Shown: positions 6,278-13,100 of the stretch, piece by piece
Position numbering within the stretch: position 1 is the first letter of the stretch
How the letters are laid out: every line of letters starts with the position of its first letter
Position numbers and translations under genes: made by a program
Source of the DNA: Neisseria lactamica
GTDB lineage: Bacteria > Pseudomonadota > Gammaproteobacteria > Burkholderiales > Neisseriaceae
Assembly: GCA_001067655.1 (NCBI GenBank)
Contig: JUNU01000156.1
Coordinates: forward strand, 1 to 13,330
Length of the DNA stretch: 13,330 bases
Direction: 5' to 3'
The notes under the pieces: generated by a model
Databases searched by the model: none
The model's input: the letters and a program-made list of their open reading frames with translations, nothing else
Told to the model about the DNA's origin: nothing

Positions 6278-6325
6278 AAAAAAGGTCGTCTGAAACTCCG
6301 ATTCAGGTTTCAGACGACCTTTTTT
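6278..6325. terminator. DUS-pair hairpin, shared terminator of degV and the bolA-family gene
   Basis: 19-bp arms (6278-6296 and 6307-6325) enclose a 10-base loop and hold opposed DUS copies at 6283-6294 and 6309-6320. Six A residues on one side and seven T residues on the other make it a strong bidirectional terminator. It lies 65 bases after the degV stop and 16 bases beyond the stop of the convergent bolA-type gene. Confidence 0.88.
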
Positions 6326-6341
6326 TGTCTGAGGTAACGGC

Positions 6342-6590
6342 TTATTGCTGCTTCGCCGCCCATTCCGCAGGCGTGGCGGCAACAGAAATCGACAGCGCGT
6401 GCAATTCGTTGCTGGCCAATTGCGCTTTCAGACCGTCTTTGATCAGGCGGTGGCGGGCGAGGCGGGCTTTGCCTTCAAACTCGGAAGAGACAATGACGGC
6501 GAAGAAGTGATGTCCGTCGCCTTCGACTTCGACGTGTTCGCAAGCGGCGACGCCTTCAATCAGCGATTTGACTTGTTCTGGGGTAAGCAT
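6342..6590 (-). CDS. BolA family protein, IbaG type
   Basis: BolA-type proteins pair with monothiol glutaredoxins to hold and pass on [2Fe-2S] clusters. The IbaG branch is linked to acid stress and envelope upkeep. The chosen start at 6590 gives 82 residues, the normal size for IbaG, and is supported by AAGGAA on the minus strand 5 bases upstream. An in-frame ATG at 6653 would add 21 unlikely residues that cross the promoter. Visible marks are VEGDGHHFFAVIV (22-34), the helix with RLARHRLIK (43-51), and the C-terminal HALSISVAATPAEW (64-77). The TPAEW ending and the histidine before it match IbaG better than BolA proper. Histidines 27, 28, 47 and 64 and Cys17 could be cluster ligands. It converges on degV and shares its terminator. 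The -10 TATAAT lies in a dyad at 6617-6639. Confidence 0.9.
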   Translation of the reverse strand: MLTPEQVKSLIEGVAACEHVEVEGDGHHFFAVIVSSEFEGKARLARHRLIKDGLKAQLASNELHALSISVAATPAEWAAKQQ

Positions 6591-6616
6591 TTTTATTCCT
6601 TGTTTCAAAAACATTG

Positions 6617-6639
6617 CGGCATTATACAGAATAATGCCG
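6617..6639 (-). promoter_or_regulatory. bolA-family gene promoter -10 inside a 9-bp dyad
   Basis: CGGCATTAT (6617-6625) and its exact complement ATAATGCCG (6631-6639) flank five bases. On the minus strand, bases 6626-6621 read TATAAT, a perfect -10 about 31 bases before the start codon of the bolA-type gene. No good -35 is seen at normal spacing. A symmetric site over a -10 is where a repressor or activator dimer would bind. Confidence 0.5.
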
Positions 6640-6712
6640 TCTAACATCGCCAACTTGCTGAGGATAGTATTTTAAAAGCTATTCATTAATATTGAATTAA
6701 CATAAGTTTTAC

Positions 6713-6745
6713 AGAGGTCGTCTGAAACGTTTTCAGACGACCTCT
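6713..6745. terminator. orphan DUS-pair hairpin between divergent genes
   Basis: 15-bp arms (6713-6727 and 6731-6745) close on a 3-base loop, contain opposed DUS copies at 6715-6726 and 6732-6743, and are followed by TTTCTTATTTTT. This is a plus-strand terminator in form, yet no recognised gene ends in front of it: the bolA-type gene starts leftward at 6590 and the adhesin begins at 7165. Confidence 0.75.
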
Positions 6746-7036
6746 TTTCTTATTTTTGGATGTCGGATACTTAAAAATATCATTTTTTCAGTACGGATGA
6801 ATTCAGGTAAAAAGGGTTTTGGCATATAAATTGCTTTCAGATAAAAAGATAAAGTTTCGCTTTAATTGCAAAATAAAGTTAAGAAAATAGAAGTCATCAA
6901 AGATAATCGGATAGATAAATAGCCAAAAGGTCGACAAACAATGTTTGGGAGATTGTTATCTGAGGTATAGATAAATCCTGAAATTTGTTTGAAAGTGACA
7001 ATATGCGTCATATCCGTTGAATAAATTTTGCAATCG

Positions 7037-7062
7037 AAATATCGGTATCAAATACGATATTT
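7037..7062. promoter_or_regulatory. operator-like dyad upstream of the adhesin
   Basis: AAATATC (7037-7043) plus GTAT (7045-7048) pair with ATAC (7052-7055) and GATATTT (7056-7062), 11 base pairs with one unpaired G and a CAA centre. It sits about 100 bases before the adhesin ATG. It has no T tract, so a protein-binding site is more likely than a terminator. No known regulator consensus is recognised. Confidence 0.4.
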
Positions 7063-7164
7063 TCATTTTTGGTTATTGGATTGGATGTTTGAAAAGCAGG
7101 TTATTCCATCAGTTCAATAATATATTAAGTTTATTTGTTTAACATTTTAAATCAGAGAGTCAGC

Positions 7165-10100
7165 ATGAATAAAATCTATCGTGTCGTATGGAACGAAACC
7201 ACACAGACGTGGAACGCGGTGGCAGAATTTGCCAAAGCGCATGGGAAAACAGCTTCATCAGGCATAGGCGGTATTGTTGCCTCCGCAGGCGTGCGCTTCG
7301 CATTTACCGCCATCATGTCCGGTCTGCTGCTTGCCAGCGGTCAAGCTATGGCCGCAGAAAATAGCGGCAAAACCCTTGCCAATGGTAAAGCTGTTGCCGA
7401 GGCTGTCGAAGGTACCGAATATAACACCTGCTATTTCGATACCGTCAGCTACAACGTTGTCTGCGGCGATGATAATACGACAGCGTTAGATTTCATTCCT
7501 CAAGATAACGGACAATCCCCGAAACAAGGTAAATCTGTTGCCATCGGACAAGGAGCTCAAACCAAAGGGGAAAGTAACGTCGCCATCGGTCCGAATTCGG
7601 CTACTGCCGAAACCGGCTCTATTGCCATCGGTTCTTCCGCCAATGCTGCCAAAAACCAGACTATTGCCATCGGTCAAGGTGCGGCAACGAAAGGTCAGGC
7701 TGACATTGCTATCGGTAAAGGTGCGGGTCCCGGCTCCAGTTCTGCAAACGGGCGAAACATCGCTATCGGTGAAAATGCGTTACAAAGCAGCACGAACAGC
7801 GATAACGTGATCGCCATCGGTACCAACGCAGGCAGTGGCAGTGACAGTACCCAGTCCATTTACATCGGTAATGGCGCAAACGGTATGGAAACCAAAAACG
7901 TCGCTATCGGTAACTTGGCGAAAACCAAAAGCGGCAGTGTCGGCATCGGCGACTCTTCAAATGCGCAAGGCAGATCATCTGTTGCCATCGGCACCAGCGC
8001 CACTGTTACTGAAGCAGCAGGTAACGGTATTTCCATCGGTTTCAATTCCAATACTTCGGGTATGAGCGCCGTAGCCATCGGTGGTGCGAGTACCGTTGGC
8101 AAGGGTGCGAATGCATCAGGTGCAGCCAGCCTTGCGATTATGAGTACTGCCATTGCTACCGGACAACGGGCTATTGCCGTGGGTGAATCGGCTTTAGGTT
8201 CGGGCTCTTACGGCATTGCCATCGGTGGTAAAGCGAATGCGTTAGGTGCTTCCTCCATCGCGATTGGCGGTAGTCAGGATCCGACTAAAGGTACGAACGC
8301 AACCGGCAATTTCTCAACAGCTATCGGCTATGGTGCTAAGACAGTCAATCACGATACTACTGCCGTCGGTAAAAGCAGCTCGGCAAACGGTCTGCGCGCC
8401 ACAGCCTTCGGTGTAGACAGCAATGCAGATGCAGAAAACGCCTTGGCAGTCGGCCCGCAAACCGCTGCTTCAGCCAAAGGCGCGATTGCCGTCGGTTTTT
8501 CCACTCAGGCAACCGGTTTAAGCAGCGTAGCGGTCGGTAAAGAAGCCATTGCCACCAAAGAAACTTCTACTTCGCTCGGTCAAAACAGCAAAGCGACCGC
8601 TAACAACGCCGTTGCCATCGGTAACAAAGCCGTAGCGGCAGGTACAGGCAACATCGTAGTGGGTACGAACGCGGGCGTGTACGACGATACTGTTTCCGCA
8701 GGACGCAAGGTCGGCGCGGACACCGTCTATATCGGTGCGGACAGCGGTCGCAATGCCTATACCAACGAACGCCAAATCTCTATCGGTAAAGGTACGGGCA
8801 ATAACGCCACCGGTGTTGACAACATCGCCCTCGGCCTGGGTTCCGGTGCATTTGTGGTTGGCGCGAACAACGTCGCTATCGGTAAAGAAGCAGGCATGGG
8901 TACGGATGCCCAAAAATTGAACGTCACCTCCACTGTCGCCATCGGTGAAGCTGCAAAAGGCAGCTTCAGCAACACCGTAGCCATCGGTAAAACGGCCTTG
9001 GCAGAAAAAGAATCCGCAGTTGCCGTCGGTATGGTTTCCAAAGCCAGCGGCGACAATTCCGTCGCCATCGGTAAGACCGCCAATGCCAGCGCACACGAAA
9101 CCATAGCCATCGGTCATGAGACCGTTGCCGGAGCCGTTTCTTCCGTCGCTGTCGGTCAGCGTGCCAACGCTTCGGGCAGTGAGGCGGTTGCATTGGGTAT
9201 CGATTCCAATGCCTCCGGTCGTTTTGCCGTAGCCATCGGTAACATGGCAAAGGTGACCAACAGCAAGCTCAACGGCATTGCCATCGGCAGCAACGCTGTC
9301 GCTTCAGAAGACTATGCAATGGCGATGGGTCTTGACACCCAAGCAACGGGCAACAGCTCGATTGCCTTTGGTAATACGACTAAAGCACTTGCTGCAGAAG
9401 CTATTGCTATCGGTCATTCCGCCAATGCTGCGGAAGGCAATACTGTCGCCTTGGGTGTATCTGCGACTTCGGCAAAAGCAGGTGCGGTTACTTTGGGTGC
9501 ATATACCAAAGCTGATGCTGTCAAAGCACTTGCCTTGGGTTACGAATCCCATGCCGTCAATGAAAACGATGTTGCTTTGGGTGGCGGCAGTTTGACCGAA
9601 GCGCACCACAGTGGCGATTACACACTGAACGGTAACTACACAGCCGCCGGTACATGGTCTTACGGTACGGTTTCCGTCGGTAAAGTCGATGCAACCACCC
9701 CTGCCAACAACTTCACCCGTCAAATTCAAAACGTCTCCGCGGGTGTCATCAGCGCAACCAGTACCGATGCCATCAACGGCAGCCAGCTTTACGCGACCAA
9801 TTCTTACCTGCTCAACTTGGGTAAAAACGTCAAAGATGCCTTGGGTGGCAGTACCCAAATCGACGATGCAGGCAATCTGACCCTGAACAATTTAGGTGGT
9901 ACAGGCAAAGCCAATGTTCACGACGCTTTAGAAGCGATGAACAATAAAATTGACCAATTGGGCGGCGGCAGCTCCAGCCATTTTTACAGCGTTAATACGG
10001 CCTCCAATACCCGAGGCAACTACAACAATAACGGCGCAACCGGGCTGGATGCTCTGGCGGCAGGCGCTGATGCCCAAGCTGCCGGTGACTTTGCCGTAGC

Positions 10101-13100
10101 CGTCGGTACAGGCGCGCAGGCAGTGATCTCCAACTCTATCGCCATCGGTAAAAACGCCTCTGTCAACGAAGATACCGCCTCTGTCGCTGCCGTCAACGGT
10201 TTGACTAAAGGTGAAGGTTCCGTCGCTATTGGTGCGAACACCAAAGCCAGCGGCACCAATGCTACCGCCGTCGGTCAATCATCCAATGCTTACGGTCAAA
10301 ACTCTTTCGCAGGCGGTCAGTCTTCCAAAGCGTTGGGTAAATCCAGCGTAGCGGTCGGTGACGGCGCGCAGGCCACCCAAGACTCCGCTACTGCAATCGG
10401 CGCATACAGCCAGTCCACAGAGGCGGGTGCGACCGCGTTGGGCTTCAATACCCGCGCAACTGCTTTCGGTACCGTCGCGGCAGGTCGGAACAGCAAAGCC
10501 GTTGCCAACAATGCCTTAGCATTGGGTAACGAAGCAGATGCGCAAAGAGAGGATACCATCGCCATCGGCTACAAAGCCCAAGCCACGCAAAACCGTGCCG
10601 TAGCCTTCGGTAAAAACGCCCAAGCCACCGCAGGCGATTCCTTTGCCTTCGGCGATTCGGCAAAAGCTTCTGCAAGCAATGCCATTGCCTTCGGTAAAAA
10701 AGCCAATGCCGCTCATGCAGACTCCATCGCATTGGGTGTCAATTCCGCGACTGAAGCAGCCGTTCAGACGACCTCTGCTACCGTTGGCGATTTGACCTTC
10801 GGCAACTTCGCAGGTAACGCACCTTCATCCACACTCAGCATCGGCACGGCAGGCAAAGAGCGTACGATTACCAATGTCGCCGCAGGCCGCATTAGCGACA
10901 GCAGCACCGACGCAGTAAACGGCAGCCAGCTTTATGCAACTCAAAACGTCATGAACAAAATCGGTAAGAGCGCAGTCGGCGTATTGGGTGGAAACGCAAC
11001 TATTGCGAATGACGGCACTGTTAAGATGACTAACATCGGTGGTACGGGTGAGAGCACTATTCATGATGCCATTGCTTCTATCCACAACGCTTCCTATAAA
11101 TCGTTCAAGCTGAATACAGCTAAAACCAACAATACCAATGGTGTTGCTGAAAACTATTCTTTGGAAGAAATTACCAATGGAGCGACCATTACGCTGGAAG
11201 CAGGTCAAAATATCCGTTTGAGCCAAAATAAAGGTGCAGTCAGCATCAATACTGTTGATAATCCGACTTTTGCCGGCAAGATTACTGCAAATGGCGGCCT
11301 GGATATGGCAAACAACAAGATTATCAATGTTGCCAAAGGTAGTGATCCGTCTGATGCAGTGAATTTTGAGCAGTTATCAGATGCGATTAAAAACGTCCAT
11401 GTAACTACATTGACTACGGTTAGTAATTCAACACCGTTCTCTTATGTTGGTTCCAACGGCAAAATGTTGAGACGCGAAGTAGCCATTGATCCGCTGACGC
11501 AAACACGCACCGTTAAGTTTGTCGATGTAGAGAATGAATCTGTCTATACAGGCAATGACGTAACCATTGCCGCATTGAATCCGACTGATCCTCAAACTTC
11601 GACTCCGACTATTATCGGTAACGTTAAAGATGGTCAGAAGCAAAACGATGCGGTAAACGTATCGCAACTGGATAAAGTTGCCAAAGCACTTGGCACAAAG
11701 GTTAATCCTGCTGATGGCACTATTACTGCACCGGATTACACAGTCATTTCCGGTAATCCGGATAGTAGCAGCGTAGCGACTTACCATACTGTCGGAGAAG
11801 CATTAGGTGCGTTAAGCGATGCAGTACGTACTCCGCTGACGTTTGCCGCGGATGCCGGTAAGCCCTCAACTCGACGTTTGGGCAGCACTGTTACCGTTAA
11901 AGGCGGCGAGGCAGATGAAGCTAAACTGTCTGCTAATAACATCGGCGTGGTTTCAGACGACACTACCGGCACGCTCAACGTCAAACTGGCGAAAGAATTG
12001 AAAGGTCTGACCTCGTCTGAATTCGTCGATGCGGCAGGCGGCAAAACCACCGTTGCTGCAGACGGCGTGACCGTCGGTACAGCGGCAAACCCTGTCAAAC
12101 TGACGACCGAAGGTCTGTCTAACGGCGGTAAGAAAGCAACCGACATCGCTGCCGGTGTGAGCAATACCGACGCCGTCAATGTCAGCCAGCTCACTCCGTT
12201 GGCAACCGCATTGGGCGCAACCGTGAATCCGACTACTGGCGCGGTTGAAGTACCGAATCTGGTCGTAACCAAAACCGACGGTACGCAGGCTGCCCCTGTC
12301 AACACCGTACAAGGTGCGTTGGACAACATCGGTACTGAACTGCAAAAAGGTTTGACTTTCGGCGGCGACAACGCAGACAAGAATTTCGAGCGCAAACTTG
12401 GTAACACAGTCTTGGTTAAAGGCGGTGCGGATGCGGCGAAACTGTCCGACAACAACATCGGCGTGGTTTCAGACGACCTTAACGGTACGCTCAACGTCAA
12501 ACTTGCCAAAGATTTGCAAGGTTTGAACAGCGCACGGTTCGATACCGACGGCAGCTCCACGACCATCAATGGCGGCAACGTTACCTTGGTTGGAAAAGAC
12601 GGTGAAGTCAACGCTTCGACAGCCGAAGGCAATACTTTGACCGACAAGGCAGGCAATACCACCAAATCCGTCGCGGGCAATATCGAGCTGACCGAAGCGA
12701 GCGGCAATACTAACTTGCTGAACACAAAAGGCATCGAATTGAGCAATACCGACGGCGGCCACAGCGCGTTCAAAGCCGACGGCAGCAGCATTTCCGACAA
12801 AGACGGCAACAAAGCCGATACCACGGCAACCGGCATCACCCTGACACCGGCACCAAACAGCGGCAAACAAGCTGTCAGCCTGACTAAAGACGGTTTGGAC
12901 AACGGCGGCAATAAAATCTCCAACGTCGCCGCAGGCGAGGCAGATACCGATGCCGTCAACGTTGCCCAGTTGAAAGCCAATTCAGGTCGTGTGGAAAGCG
13001 GCAACAACAACATCGTCGTTGAAACCGACAAAACAGGCGGTTCTAACGTTTACAAAGTTTCTACCGCCAAAGACCTGAAGGCTGACAGCCTGACTGCGGG

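Larger units (their letters stand above)
6591..7164. other. 574-base AT-rich intergenic region between the bolA-type gene and the adhesin
   Basis: This divergent gap holds no convincing gene. It contains the bolA promoter dyad (6617-6639), an orphan DUS hairpin (6713-6745) followed by T-rich sequence, about 290 bases of visibly AT-rich DNA, and a second dyad at 7037-7062 about 100 bases before the adhesin. I found no clear sigma-70 promoter for the adhesin. TTGAAA (7089-7094) and TATATT (7121-7126) are present but 26 bases apart. There is no long homopolymer or short tandem repeat of the kind that drives phase variation. Confidence 0.7.

Noticed and set aside
6591..6653. N-terminal extension of the bolA-type gene to 6653
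   Set aside because: It would translate through the TATAAT dyad. The start at 6590 has a good AAGGAA ribosome site and gives the normal family length.
7534..10758. CRISPR-like or satellite array
   Set aside because: The regular spacing of ATCGGT-type strings comes from the 14-residue YadA head repeats in an open frame. The DNA units are not identical and there are no unique spacers between fixed repeats.
11781..13031. A 416-codon open frame on the minus strand, opposite the adhesin stalk
   Set aside because: It is the shadow of a repetitive, codon-biased plus-strand gene. Its translation is a low-complexity LPS/VAS-rich string with no ribosome site, and similar shorter minus-strand frames occur along the whole adhesin.
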